From Paenarthrobacter sp. (GTDB lineage Bacteria; Actinomycetota; Actinomycetes; Actinomycetales; Micrococcaceae): a stretch of DNA of 64,000 nt. The notes below the pieces were generated by a model. It did no database searches and was not told where the DNA came from. It was given only the letters and a program-made list of their open reading frames with translations. This document shows, in pieces, positions 36,488 through 45,146 of the stretch. The translations under genes and the position numbers were made by a program. The DNA lies in contig JAPSHX010000012.1 in NCBI GenBank assembly GCA_031179305.1, positions 1 to 64,000 of the forward strand, given 5' to 3'. Position 1 is the stretch's first letter; each line of letters begins with the position of its first letter.

Positions 36488-36504
36488 GCGTTCGGCGCGG
36501 GGGC

Positions 36505-37233
36505 CTACTCCCCTACGGCCTCGCTGATGCGGCGACGGATGCCGTCGAAGTGCCGGTTGAGCAGTTCAGAAGCCGAAACCTTGTCGCCGGCAGCAACTGC
36601 CGCGTAGATACCGCGGTGCATCGCAGCGGTTTTTGCCAGGTCCTCGTTGCCCGGGCCGATCTCCACGTGGATCTTCCGGTAGACCTTCCAAAAGACACCC
36701 ATGAGGTTGATCAGGAGTTCATTGTTGAGGGGTTCGAAAAGCCGGCGGTGGAACTCGGCATCTGCGGCGACGAAGTTTTCGCCTGCTGCAGCCAGATCTT
36801 CCATCTGCTTCACGGCTTCCTCGATGGACGCGAGCTGTTCCTTGGTCATGACATCCATGGAGGAGCCAATCAATCCGGATTCGAGAGCCTGGCGTACATC
36901 TACCAACTGCAAAGCTTCAAGTCCCTGATGGCGAAGCGAAAGCCGGCCGCGGAACGTCAGCCCGTCCGCCAGGGCGTCAAAATTGCTCGGCGCCACGAAC
37001 ATGCCGAAGCCATGCCGGATCTCAATGACACCCAAGGCTTGGAGCACTTTGAGGGACTCGCGGAGCGTATTGCGCCCCACGCCGAGGGCGACGGAGAGCT
37101 CACTCTCCGTCGGCAACGGGTCGCCTGCCTCAAGCTCACGCTCAAGGATCAATTCCATAATGTCCGACTGCAAGGCGCGCAGGCGGGCCTGTGCACTGAA
37201 CCGCGCCTGCGGAACGACACCGGAAGTTGTCAT
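36505..37233 (-). CDS. nanR: GntR/FadR family regulator, probable NanR
   Basis: I chose the ATG at 37233, preceded by AAGGAGA; an upstream in-frame ATG at 37269 lacks a ribosome site. The 242-residue protein has a GntR winged helix (about 10-75; GDPLPTESELSVALGVGRNT, then LRESLKVLQALGVIEIRHGFG). A helical FCD/FadR ligand domain follows, with an MTKEQLASIEEAVKQMEDLA helix and the metal-binding FHRRLFE. It is divergent from a sialic acid uptake/catabolism operon, the place NanR holds in Corynebacterium glutamicum. It likely represses that operon until N-acetylneuraminate or a derivative binds. The name rests on this context. Confidence 0.8.
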   Translation of the reverse strand: MTTSGVVPQARFSAQARLRALQSDIMELILERELEAGDPLPTESELSVALGVGRNTLRESLKVLQALGVIEIRHGFGMFVAPSNFDALADGLTFRGRLSLRHQGLEALQLVDVRQALESGLIGSSMDVMTKEQLASIEEAVKQMEDLAAAGENFVAADAEFHRRLFEPLNNELLINLMGVFWKVYRKIHVEIGPGNEDLAKTAAMHRGIYAAVAAGDKVSASELLNRHFDGIRRRISEAVGE

Positions 37234-37356
37234 GGCTTTCTCCTTGCCGATGCACTTGCCCCGAGCCACGGCGGAGGCCAGCTTGGGAACATGTGCAGTA
37301 TTAATATTGAGGCGAGCTTAGCGCCCACCCATGAACGGGTGACTCGCAACATACAA

Positions 37357-37381
37357 TATCGGATGTCCCACCTCCCCGATA
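37357..37381. promoter_or_regulatory. Candidate NanR operator (distal)
   Basis: TATCGG and CCGATA flank 13 bases. The sequence TATCGGATGT is shared, in the opposite orientation, with the promoter-proximal palindrome at 37521-37541, so both may bind the same GntR dimer. It lies about 125 bases from the nanR start. Confidence 0.4.
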
Positions 37382-37478
37382 GCGAACAGTCGGGAAATCC
37401 TTGAGATTTCCAACACGGACCGGCCGCCGCCGGCAGTACTGCGGCACAGAGCGGCTAATCCGAAGCGCTTCTTCTCAC

Positions 37479-37508
37479 TTGACGCCTCCTTGTGACCGCC
37501 CTTACAGT
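37479..37508 (+). promoter_or_regulatory. Putative promoter of the sialic acid operon, overlapped by a CRP-like site
   Basis: TTGACG (37479-37484) and TACAGT (37503-37508) are 18 bases apart. TGTGA-N6-TTACA at 37491-37506, nine of ten matches to a CRP/GlxR box, overlaps the -10 element. Transcription would start near 37515. The rest of the 339-bp divergent region shows only the two palindromes. Confidence 0.45.
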
Positions 37509-37520
37509 TTCATTACGAGC

Positions 37521-37541
37521 ATCGGACGTCCTACATCCGAT
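37521..37541. promoter_or_regulatory. Candidate NanR operator (proximal)
   Basis: ATCGGA (37521-37526) and TCCGAT (37536-37541) are perfect inverted arms, and two further pairs inside also match, giving eight of ten symmetric positions. It lies just after the predicted transcription start, where a repressor would block elongation. Confidence 0.5.
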
Positions 37542-37572
37542 AACCCACGAAACGCGAATGGTGAGGCACCTC

Positions 37573-39195
37573 ATGAGCAAGACGATCCAAAGCCTGCCGC
37601 TGGTCAACGACGCCAGCCGCCGGAACTTCCTCAAGCTAAGCGGCGCAGTTGGTGCAGCAGCCGCCTTCACGGCAACCCTCTCCGCGTGCGGTGGCGCTGC
37701 CAGCACCACCACCGGGTCGACCGCCAACACTGCGGCCGTCAACAAGGACCTCATTATCGAGGCAGGCATCTCCTACGCACTGTCCACCGGCTTCGATCCC
37801 CTGAGCTCGTCCGGAGCCACACCGATGGCAGCGAACCTGCACATCTTCGAAGGCCTCATTGAACTCCACCCGGCCACGCGTCAGCCCTACAACGCCTTGG
37901 CAGCTACGGATCCCAAGAAGGTCAACGACACCACCTATCAGGTGACCATCCGCGACGGCGCCAAGTTCCACGACGGCTCCCCCGTCACCACCGAAGACGT
38001 GGCTTTCTCCTTCACGCGCGTGATGGACCCGGCGAACAAGTCACTGTTCTCCCAGTTCATCCCTTTCATCCAAGACGTCAAGCCGCTCGATGCAAAAACA
38101 GTGGAGTTCACGCTCAAGTACGCTTTCCCCGGTTTCGGACCCCGTATCTCCGTAGTGAAGGTCGTCCCCAAGGCACTCGCCACCGATCTGAAGGCGTTCG
38201 ACGCCGCACCAGTCGGCTCCGGCCCCTACAAGCTCGTTTCAGCCGTCAAGGACGACAAGATCGTCTTCGAAGCCTTCGCCGACTACAACGGTCCCAAACC
38301 TGCACTGGCCAAGGGCATGACCTGGCTGCTGCTCTCGGACGCCGCAGCCCGCGTCACAGCTGTCCAGTCCGGCCGCGTCCAGGCCATCGAAGACGTTCCC
38401 TACCTGGACGTCGACGGCTTGAAGTCCAAGGTCAAGGTTGAATCCGTCCAGTCCTTCGGTCTGTTGTTCCTCATGTTCAACTGCGCCAAGGCCCCGTTCG
38501 ACAACAAATTTGTACGCCAGGCACTCCATTACGGCATGGACAAGGAATCCATCATTAAGAAGGCCCTGTTCGGCAACGCCAAGGCCGCCAGCTCCTACTT
38601 CCAGGAAGGCCACCCGGATTACGTCAAGGCAAAGAACGTCTACGGTTTCGATACTTCCAAGGCTGAGGAACTGCTGAAGCAGGCGGGTGTCACCAACCTG
38701 GAGTTCGAGCTCCTCACCACGGACACCGCCTGGGTCAAGGACGTTGCCCCGTTGATCCTCGAATCCTGGAACAAGATCCCGGGCGTCAAGGTCACAGTTA
38801 AGAGCATCCAGTCGGGCGCTTTGTACAGCGACCGCGTTGGCAAGGGCGACTTTTCCGTGGTGGCAGCCCCGGGCGACCCCTCGGTGTTCGGCAACGATGC
38901 TGACCTTCTTCTTAGCTGGTTCTACTCAGGCGCAACGTGGATGGACAAGCGCGCGTTCTGGACCACCCCTGAGCGCACCAAGCTGCAGGAACTCATGAAC
39001 AAGGGCTCGCAGGCTTCCGGTGACGAGGCAAAGAAGATCGTTGGCGAAATCGTGGATATGGTCTCGGACGAAGTTCCGCTGTATCCGGTGTTCCACCGCC
39101 AGCTACCCAGTGCCTGGGACGAGAAGAAGCTCAACGGCTTCCAGCCCCTGCCCACCACCGGTATGTCGTTCATCGACGTCGGACGTACTGCCTAA
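37573..39195 (+). CDS. Sialic acid ABC transporter, substrate-binding lipoprotein (SBP_bac_5)
   Basis: I chose the ATG at 37573, with GTGAGG before it. The 540-residue protein starts with a Tat signal ([10 protein letters not shown], arginines 16-17) and a lipobox LSAC whose Cys39 would be acylated. The mature part is a family-5 extracellular solute-binding protein: [20 protein letters not shown] and [20 protein letters not shown] are typical. Dpp/Opp-like binding proteins of this kind serve peptides, nickel and, in Haemophilus ducreyi Sat and C. glutamicum Sia systems, N-acetylneuraminate. The nanA-nanK-nanE genes downstream support the sialic acid assignment. Folded export by Tat before lipidation is notable. 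Confidence 0.85.
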   Translation: MSKTIQSLPLVNDASRRNFLKLSGAVGAAAAFTATLSACGGAASTTTGSTANTAAVNKDLIIEAGISYALSTGFDPLSSSGATPMAANLHIFEGLIELHPATRQPYNALAATDPKKVNDTTYQVTIRDGAKFHDGSPVTTEDVAFSFTRVMDPANKSLFSQFIPFIQDVKPLDAKTVEFTLKYAFPGFGPRISVVKVVPKALATDLKAFDAAPVGSGPYKLVSAVKDDKIVFEAFADYNGPKPALAKGMTWLLLSDAAARVTAVQSGRVQAIEDVPYLDVDGLKSKVKVESVQSFGLLFLMFNCAKAPFDNKFVRQALHYGMDKESIIKKALFGNAKAASSYFQEGHPDYVKAKNVYGFDTSKAEELLKQAGVTNLEFELLTTDTAWVKDVAPLILESWNKIPGVKVTVKSIQSGALYSDRVGKGDFSVVAAPGDPSVFGNDADLLLSWFYSGATWMDKRAFWTTPERTKLQELMNKGSQASGDEAKKIVGEIVDMVSDEVPLYPVFHRQLPSAWDEKKLNGFQPLPTTGMSFIDVGRTA

Positions 39196-39205
39196 GCAGC
39201 CCCTG

Positions 39206-39268
39206 CGTTGTGAGGCCTGCTCTGCGGCCTAAATCCCCCGAATAGCCCACAGAGCAGGCCCCACAACG
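39206..39268 (+). repeat. Palindromic intergenic element, locus A
   Basis: A 63-bp unit. The left arm starts CGTTGTGAGGCCTGCTCTG and the right arm ends AGAGCAGGCCCCACAACG; the arms are inverted repeats with two mismatches. It lies ten bases after the binding-protein stop and 33 bases before the permease start, inside the operon. Same family as the elements near 45.8, 51.1, 51.9 and 63.2 kb. Confidence 0.85.
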
Positions 39269-39301
39269 GGTCGAAAGCACCCCAACCAACCGGAGAACAA
39301 A

Positions 39302-40258
39302 TTGGTCACGATATTGCGTTTGCTTGGCCGCAGACTTGCAGCATTGCCATTGATGATCCTGGGCATCACGTTGCTCGTCTTCCTCGTCCTGCAGGCCGCC
39401 CCCGGCGATCAAGCAAGTTCGGCTCTGGGCGACGGCGCCAGCGAAGAAGCCAAGGAACAGTACCGCCAGGACAATGGCCTGAACGATCCCCTGGTCCTGC
39501 AGTACTTCCGGTTCCTCGGCAAACTCCTGCAGTTCGACCTCGGCGTCACAACACCGCCCGCCAAGTCGGTAGCTTCCATGATCGGCTCAGCATTCCCGCT
39601 GACGTTGCAGCTCACCTTCCTGGGTGTCCTCATCGCGATAGTGCTCTCGCTCGCATTCGGCATCCTCGGCGCCCTTTACCGCGACAAGTGGCAGGACCAG
39701 TTGGTCCGTGTCTTCTCCATCGCCGCGATCGCTACGCCATCGTTCTGGCTGGGAATCCTGCTGATTCAGTGGTTCGCGCTCGGTGCCAACCCGATGTTCC
39801 CCTCAGGTGGAATTGCGACGCCGGAGTCCGGCTTTGGCGGTTGGCTCAACTCCATGGCCCTCCCGGCTTTGGCGCTCGGCATCCCTGTGTCAGCGTCGCT
39901 GATCCGCGTGGTCCGCACCTCGATGGTGGAAGAACTGGACCGAGACTATGTCCGCACCGCAATCGGCAACGGCGTCCCCTACCGCGAGGTTGTCTCCAAG
40001 AACGTCCTCCGCAACGCGCTCGTCACCCCGGTGACCGTTCTGGGACTCCGCGTTGGCTACTTGCTGGGTGGCGCCGTCGTGATTGAAATGATTTTCGCCC
40101 TGCCGGGCATGGGCCAGCTGATCCTCAACGGGATCACCAACCTGGACGTCAACCTGGTCCAGGGCGTGGTGCTCACCATCTCGGTCACCTTCGTTCTGGT
40201 GAACATCGTGGTTGACCTTCTCTACCTGCTCATCAATCCCCGAATCAGGACGGTATAG
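39302..40258 (+). CDS. Sialic acid ABC transporter permease (DppB-like)
   Basis: The start is a TTG with GGAGA seven bases upstream. The 318-residue protein has six membrane segments. The first reads LAALPLMILGITLLVFLVLQ and is followed by the AAPGD motif of DppB. The EAA-type coupling loop is TSMVEELDRDYVRTAIGNGV, with NALVTPVTVLG after it. It should form the heterodimeric membrane channel with the permease half of the next gene. Four bases separate the two genes. Substrate assignment follows from the nan genes. Confidence 0.88.
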   Translation: MVTILRLLGRRLAALPLMILGITLLVFLVLQAAPGDQASSALGDGASEEAKEQYRQDNGLNDPLVLQYFRFLGKLLQFDLGVTTPPAKSVASMIGSAFPLTLQLTFLGVLIAIVLSLAFGILGALYRDKWQDQLVRVFSIAAIATPSFWLGILLIQWFALGANPMFPSGGIATPESGFGGWLNSMALPALALGIPVSASLIRVVRTSMVEELDRDYVRTAIGNGVPYREVVSKNVLRNALVTPVTVLGLRVGYLLGGAVVIEMIFALPGMGQLILNGITNLDVNLVQGVVLTISVTFVLVNIVVDLLYLLINPRIRTV

Positions 40259-40261
40259 CTC

Positions 40262-42373
40262 ATGCGCAGCAAGCTCGCAGAACGGCTAAGTGCCCCGGGC
40301 ATTCGTTTCAAGGCCCTGCCCTGGGGCTCCCGTATCGCCCTGCTCTTCCTCATCATGATTGTCCTGGCGGCATTCTTCGCGCCGGTCATCGCCCCGCATG
40401 ATCCGCTGGAGACCTTTATACCGGCCACGCCGCCTGGCGCTGAGCACTTCTTCGGCACCGACCGACTGGGCCGCGACATCTTTTCGCGACTCCTCTTCGG
40501 TGCACAGTCATCGCTCTTGATCGGCCTCGGCGCGGTTGCGCTGGCCATCCTTGCCGGCGCGCTCCTGGGGTCCTTCGCCGCGACGTCCAGCAAGTCCGTG
40601 AACGAGATCATCATGCGGCTCATGGACATCCTCATGGCGTTCCCGGGCATCGCGCTAGCCGCTGTGTTACTGGCCGCTTTCGGCAACTCGGTCCCGACAA
40701 TCATCATCGCGATCGCCATCATCTACACTCCCCAACTGGCACGTGTGGTCCGCGCCAACGTGCTGGCACAGTACGGCGAAGACTACGTCCGTGCCGAACG
40801 CGTGATCGGTGCCGGCCGGTTCTACATCCTGGTCAAGCACATCGTCCGCAACACCGCAGCTCCCGTGCTGGTGTTCGCCACGGTCATGGTTGCCGACGCC
40901 ATCATCCTCGAAGCCTCGCTTTCCTTCCTGGGCGCCGGGGTGCAGGATCCCGCGCCGTCGTGGGGCAACGTGATTTCCTACGGCCGTAACCTTGTCCTGT
41001 CCGGCGGCTGGTGGGCAACCACCTTCGCTGGCGTGACCATCCTGCTCACCGTACTGTCCCTGAACATCCTGGCCGAGGGCCTCACAGACGCAATGGTGAA
41101 CCCGAAGCTGAGGCGCGCGCCGGTAGTGAAGGACGACGACGGTGCTTCTGCCGCCGTTGCTGTCGACACCGAGGTTGCAACGTCCGTCGCCCAGCCCTCC
41201 GTGGTTGAGGAACACGAGCTCGACGGCGTCCGTGCGGCTCTCGGCGACACCGTCACTTCCGATGTCGGCACCTCGCCCGTCCTCACCGACGTGAAGCTGG
41301 CTGCCGCCAACCCGCACCTCCTCCTGGACCATGAACTGGAACTCCTGGCAGCCATCGAAGCGAAGCGCACCGACCGTCTCCCGCAGGTTTCGGCAGATTC
41401 ACGCAACGTCCTTGAAGTTAAGAACCTGTCCATCAAGTTCCCGGGCCGCTTCGGCGACATCGCAATCGTGGACGACGTCTCCTTCACCGTTCGCGAAGGC
41501 GAAACCATGGGACTGGTGGGTGAGTCTGGGTGTGGCAAGTCCATCACGTCGCTGGCTGTCATGGGCCTTTTGCCTAAGACAGCCCAGGTCACCGGATCCA
41601 TCAAGTTCGATGGCAAGGAACTGCTGGACTCCACCACCAAGCACAGCAATCCCAAGGCGTACGAAGGCCTGCGCGGCGAGCAGATCGCCATGGTCTACCA
41701 AGACGCCCTGAGCTCCCTGAACCCGTCCATGAAGATCAAGGACCAGATGCAGCAGCTCACCAAACGCGGCGGCCGCAAAACTCCTTCCGAGCTGCTGGAA
41801 ATGGTGAAGTTGGATCCCGTCCGTACCCTGGCCAGCTACCCGCATGAGCTCTCCGGTGGCCAGCGCCAGCGTGTGCTGATTGCCATGGCGTTGTCCCGTT
41901 CGCCGAAGATTGTTGTGGCCGATGAGCCCACCACTGCCTTGGATGTCACCGTCCAAAAGCAGGTCGTGGATCTGCTCAACGAACTCCGCGAACAGCTCGG
42001 CTTCGCGATGGTGTTCGTCAGCCACGACCTCGCCCTGGTGGCCTCGCTGGCACATCGGATCACGGTCATGTACGCCGGCCAGGTGGTGGAATCCGCACAG
42101 GCCTCCGAACTCCTGCAGAACCCCAAGCACGAGTACACCCGCGGCTTGCTCGGCGCCGTTCTTTCCATCGAGGCAGACGCGGTCCGGCTGCACCAGATCC
42201 CCGGCACTGTCCCGTCCCCGCGCGACTTCGCCACGGGCGACCGGTTCGCGGCCCGCTCGTTGCGACCCGACGCCGATCCCCGCCAGAAACTGGTACTCAC
42301 CACAGTTTCCTCGGCGAACGGGGACGATGCCGACCACTACTGGGCGAGCCACTTGAAGGAGGACGCGAAATGA
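40262..42373 (+). CDS. Permease-ATPase fusion of the sialic acid ABC transporter (DppC-DppD)
   Basis: A 703-residue fusion. Residues 1-280 form a DppC permease (ETFIPATPPGAEHFFGTDRL, GRDIFSRLLFG; coupling loop QYGEDYVRAERVIGAG). An acidic, flexible linker of about 100 residues follows (DDDGASAAVAVDTEVATS). Residues from about 385 form the DppD ATPase with Walker A GESGCGKS (about 419-427), signature SGGQRQRV and Walker [13 protein letters not shown], plus the oligopeptide-type C-terminal extension. The domain order is intact with no frameshift, so the fusion is functional. C. glutamicum Sia transporters are recalled to have the same arrangement. The gene overlaps the next by four bases. Confidence 0.92.
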   Translation: MRSKLAERLSAPGIRFKALPWGSRIALLFLIMIVLAAFFAPVIAPHDPLETFIPATPPGAEHFFGTDRLGRDIFSRLLFGAQSSLLIGLGAVALAILAGALLGSFAATSSKSVNEIIMRLMDILMAFPGIALAAVLLAAFGNSVPTIIIAIAIIYTPQLARVVRANVLAQYGEDYVRAERVIGAGRFYILVKHIVRNTAAPVLVFATVMVADAIILEASLSFLGAGVQDPAPSWGNVISYGRNLVLSGGWWATTFAGVTILLTVLSLNILAEGLTDAMVNPKLRRAPVVKDDDGASAAVAVDTEVATSVAQPSVVEEHELDGVRAALGDTVTSDVGTSPVLTDVKLAAANPHLLLDHELELLAAIEAKRTDRLPQVSADSRNVLEVKNLSIKFPGRFGDIAIVDDVSFTVREGETMGLVGESGCGKSITSLAVMGLLPKTAQVTGSIKFDGKELLDSTTKHSNPKAYEGLRGEQIAMVYQDALSSLNPSMKIKDQMQQLTKRGGRKTPSELLEMVKLDPVRTLASYPHELSGGQRQRVLIAMALSRSPKIVVADEPTTALDVTVQKQVVDLLNELREQLGFAMVFVSHDLALVASLAHRITVMYAGQVVESAQASELLQNPKHEYTRGLLGAVLSIEADAVRLHQIPGTVPSPRDFATGDRFAARSLRPDADPRQKLVLTTVSSANGDDADHYWASHLKEDAK

Positions 42374-43176
42374 GCGATTCAACCGGAAAGCCGGTCATCG
42401 AGCTCAAGGACGTCAAGGTCTACCACCATGCACGGACGGGTGGCCTCTTCCGGCCGAACATGGTCAAAGCGGTGGACGGCGTGGACTTCACCATCAGCCG
42501 CGGCGAAACCGTGGGCATCGTCGGTGAGTCCGGCTGTGGCAAGTCCACGCTTGCTTCAGTGCTCGTGGGACTCCAGCCGCCGACGTCGGGCAAGGTCCTG
42601 TTCCATGGAAAGCCTGCCATCAAGCGGAACGCGGCCATGCGCAAGCAGTTTGGGCGCTCCGTTTCCGTGGTCTTCCAAGACCCGGCGACGGCACTGAATC
42701 CGCGTATGACCATCCAGGACATCCTCACGGATCCGCTGCAGATCCACGGCATCGGCAATGCGGCCTCCCGCGCTGCCAAGGTCAAGGAACTCTTGGCGCT
42801 GGTTGGCTTGCCGCAATCGGCAGCCGAGGTGACGCCGTCGCAGGTTTCCGGAGGTCAGCGCCAGCGTGTGGCGATCGCCCGTGCACTGGCGTTGGATCCG
42901 GACATCATCGTGGCGGATGAACCGACGTCGGCGTTGGACGTTTCCGTCCGTGCGCAGGTCCTGAATCTGCTGTCCGACCTGAAGAAACAGCTCAACCTCG
43001 GCATGGTGTTCATCTCGCACGACATCCAGACCGTCCGCTATGTCTCGGACCGCATCTGCGTCATGTACTTCGGCAAGATCGTCGAACAAGGCACAGCCAG
43101 CCAGGTTTTCGACAACCCCAGCAACGAATACACCAAGAAGCTGCTGGGCGCCGCGCCAAGCCTGCTCCACATCTAG
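42370..43176 (+). CDS. ABC transporter ATP-binding protein (DppF-like)
   Basis: The 268-residue ATPase starts inside an ATGA overlap with the fusion gene. Walker A is GESGCGKST, the Q-loop region VVFQDPATALNPRMT, the signature [14 protein letters not shown] and Walker B IIVADEPTSALDVS, followed by the H-loop ISHDIQTV. It should pair with the ATPase half of the fusion to power N-acetylneuraminate import at the inner face of the membrane. It is shorter than DppF at the C-terminus. Confidence 0.92.
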   Translation: MSDSTGKPVIELKDVKVYHHARTGGLFRPNMVKAVDGVDFTISRGETVGIVGESGCGKSTLASVLVGLQPPTSGKVLFHGKPAIKRNAAMRKQFGRSVSVVFQDPATALNPRMTIQDILTDPLQIHGIGNAASRAAKVKELLALVGLPQSAAEVTPSQVSGGQRQRVAIARALALDPDIIVADEPTSALDVSVRAQVLNLLSDLKKQLNLGMVFISHDIQTVRYVSDRICVMYFGKIVEQGTASQVFDNPSNEYTKKLLGAAPSLLHI

Positions 43177-43213
43177 TTTTTCCCTTCACAAGCTACAAAC
43201 AACGGAGATTTCT

Positions 43214-44131
43214 GTGTCCACTCAATTCCAGGGCGTCATCCCCCCGGTCATCACTCCCCGCCACGCCGATGGCAGCATCGACACCGCGTCGCTGAAGAAC
43301 GTCACCAAGCACCTGATCGACGGCGGCGTGTCCGGCCTGTTCGTCCTGGGCTCCTCCGGCGAAGTCCCCTACCTCACCAACGACGAACGTGAGCTGGTGG
43401 TCTCCACCATCGCCGATGCCAACGCAGGTGCTGTCCCGCTGATCGTGGGCGCCAACGAACAGACCACCAACCGCGTCATCGAGGAAGCACGCAAGGTGAT
43501 TGACCTCGGCGCCGACGCGATCGTTGTCACCTCTATGTACTACGCCATTGGCAACGCCGCGGAGACGGAAACCCACTTCCGCAGCATCCACGACGCCATC
43601 GAGAAGCCGATCTTCGCCTACGATGTCCCGGTCCGCACGCACTTCAAGCTGTCCACGGACCTACTGGTCCGCTTGGGCCGCGACGGCGTGATTGCCGGCG
43701 TCAAGGACTCGTCGGGTGACGACGTTTCCTTCCGCCAACTGCTCCTCGCAGCCAAGGACATCCCCAACTTCGACATCTTCACGGGTCACGAAGTGGTGGT
43801 GGACGGTGCCCTCCTGGGCGGCGCGCAAGGTGTAGTCCCGGGTCTCGGCAACGTTGACCCGGCCGGCTACCGTCGCCTGTTCGACGCGGCCCAGTCCGGT
43901 GACTGGGCCACGGCTTCGCGCGAGCAAGACCGCCTGGCTGACGTGTTCGAGATCGTCTACGCCCCCAACGGACGCGTCTCCGGTGGCGCTGCAGGCTTGG
44001 GGGCTTTCAAGACCGCCCTTCAGATTATGGGCGTGATCGAGTCCAACACCATGAGCTCACCGATGCTCTCTTTGAATGACTCCGAGACAGCTCTGATTCG
44101 TTCAATCCTGGAGCGGAACGGGCTGGTCTAG
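43214..44131 (+). CDS. nanA: DapA/NanA family aldolase, probable N-acetylneuraminate lyase
   Basis: The start is a GTG at 43214 with GGAGA upstream. The 305-residue class I aldolase has the Schiff-base lysine (about 164) in VKDSSGDD, the tyrosine (about 136) in IFAYDVPVRTH and the GSSGE carboxylate-binding loop (about 47-51). The family includes dihydrodipicolinate synthase and N-acetylneuraminate lyase. Position between a sialic acid-type transporter and nanK-nanE favours the lyase, which splits Neu5Ac into pyruvate and ManNAc. The YDVP loop differs from E. coli NanA (YNIP), so specificity for a modified sialic acid cannot be excluded. Confidence 0.78.
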   Translation: MSTQFQGVIPPVITPRHADGSIDTASLKNVTKHLIDGGVSGLFVLGSSGEVPYLTNDERELVVSTIADANAGAVPLIVGANEQTTNRVIEEARKVIDLGADAIVVTSMYYAIGNAAETETHFRSIHDAIEKPIFAYDVPVRTHFKLSTDLLVRLGRDGVIAGVKDSSGDDVSFRQLLLAAKDIPNFDIFTGHEVVVDGALLGGAQGVVPGLGNVDPAGYRRLFDAAQSGDWATASREQDRLADVFEIVYAPNGRVSGGAAGLGAFKTALQIMGVIESNTMSSPMLSLNDSETALIRSILERNGLV

Positions 44132-44136
44132 CTTTC

Positions 44137-45135
44137 ATGACCGCTTCCATGACCCACGTGATCGGCGTTGACCTCGGCGGCACCAAAACTGCCGCCGGGG
44201 TTGTTTCCCCAGCTGGTGTTGTGCTGATGTCGGAGACCATTCCGACGTTGAACCTGGCCGGTGGAGATGCAATCCTCGACGCCACCGCTGCGCTGATCGC
44301 GGGCTTGGTGGAGCGCGCTGCCGACGCCGGAATTTCGGTTTCCGGCGTCGGCGTCGGCTCCGCTGGGGTGATTGACGCTGTTGTTGGGTCCGTTGTTTCT
44401 GCGACCGATGCGATTCATGGTTGGGCCGGGACTGCGCTGGTTTCGGGCTTGTCCTCGCGACTTTCCCTCGCTCCTTCGATGATGCGCGCCATCAACGACG
44501 TCCACGCACATGCCCTAGGTGAAGCGTGGCTGGGTGCGGCCGCCGGCTCCTCAAGTTCGCTCATGGTGGCGTTTGGAACGGGAGTTGGCGGAAGTTTTGT
44601 GCTGAACGGCGCTCCGGTTTTGGGGCACCGCTTTGTTGGCGGGCATGTGGGGCACTTTGCTTCTGCCTATGCCTCTTTTGACGGGTCACCGCTGCCCTGC
44701 GTGTGTGGTGGTTCCGGGCACGTTGAGGCGATCGCTTCCGGGCCTGCTTTGTATGAGTCTTTCCTCCGGTTTGGAGGGTCTGCCGTGGAGGCTTTGGACA
44801 CGCGAGGCGTGTTTGCGCTTGCCGCTTCCGCTGCTGACGCGTTCGACGGCGGTGCTGCCACAGCCTCTGCGGACAGTCGCGCCGCCGCGTTGCGGGCCAT
44901 TGAAGTTGGCGCAGCAGCCGCGGGCCAAGCCGTGGGCGGACTCATCAATGTCCTCGACCCCGAAACCGTGGTGATCTCCGGTGGCTTGGCCGACGCCGGC
45001 GAACTCTGGTGGAAACCCATGGAGTTTGCCTTGCGACAGGAACTGCTGGCTCCCTTGGTTTCCGTGCCCGTTGTTCGGGCACGCCTCGGCAACACCGCTG
45101 CCATTGTCGGCGCCGCAAAACTCGTCCTTAAGTAA
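44137..45135 (+). CDS. nanK: ROK family kinase, probable N-acetylmannosamine kinase
   Basis: The 332-residue protein starts HVIGVDLGGTKTAAGVV, the ROK ATP-binding motif. The catalytic aspartate lies in INDVHAHALGEAWLGA, and GTGVGGSFVLNG binds phosphate. The ROK zinc motif is altered: CVCGGSGHVEA has histidine where CxCGxxGCxE has the third cysteine, and the usual GGEIGH is GGHVGH. The kinase should phosphorylate ManNAc to ManNAc-6-P. nanA ends five bases upstream and nanE starts 11 bases downstream. Confidence 0.82.
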   Translation: MTASMTHVIGVDLGGTKTAAGVVSPAGVVLMSETIPTLNLAGGDAILDATAALIAGLVERAADAGISVSGVGVGSAGVIDAVVGSVVSATDAIHGWAGTALVSGLSSRLSLAPSMMRAINDVHAHALGEAWLGAAAGSSSSLMVAFGTGVGGSFVLNGAPVLGHRFVGGHVGHFASAYASFDGSPLPCVCGGSGHVEAIASGPALYESFLRFGGSAVEALDTRGVFALAASAADAFDGGAATASADSRAAALRAIEVGAAAAGQAVGGLINVLDPETVVISGGLADAGELWWKPMEFALRQELLAPLVSVPVVRARLGNTAAIVGAAKLVLK

Positions 45136-45146
45136 AGGGAGACATC

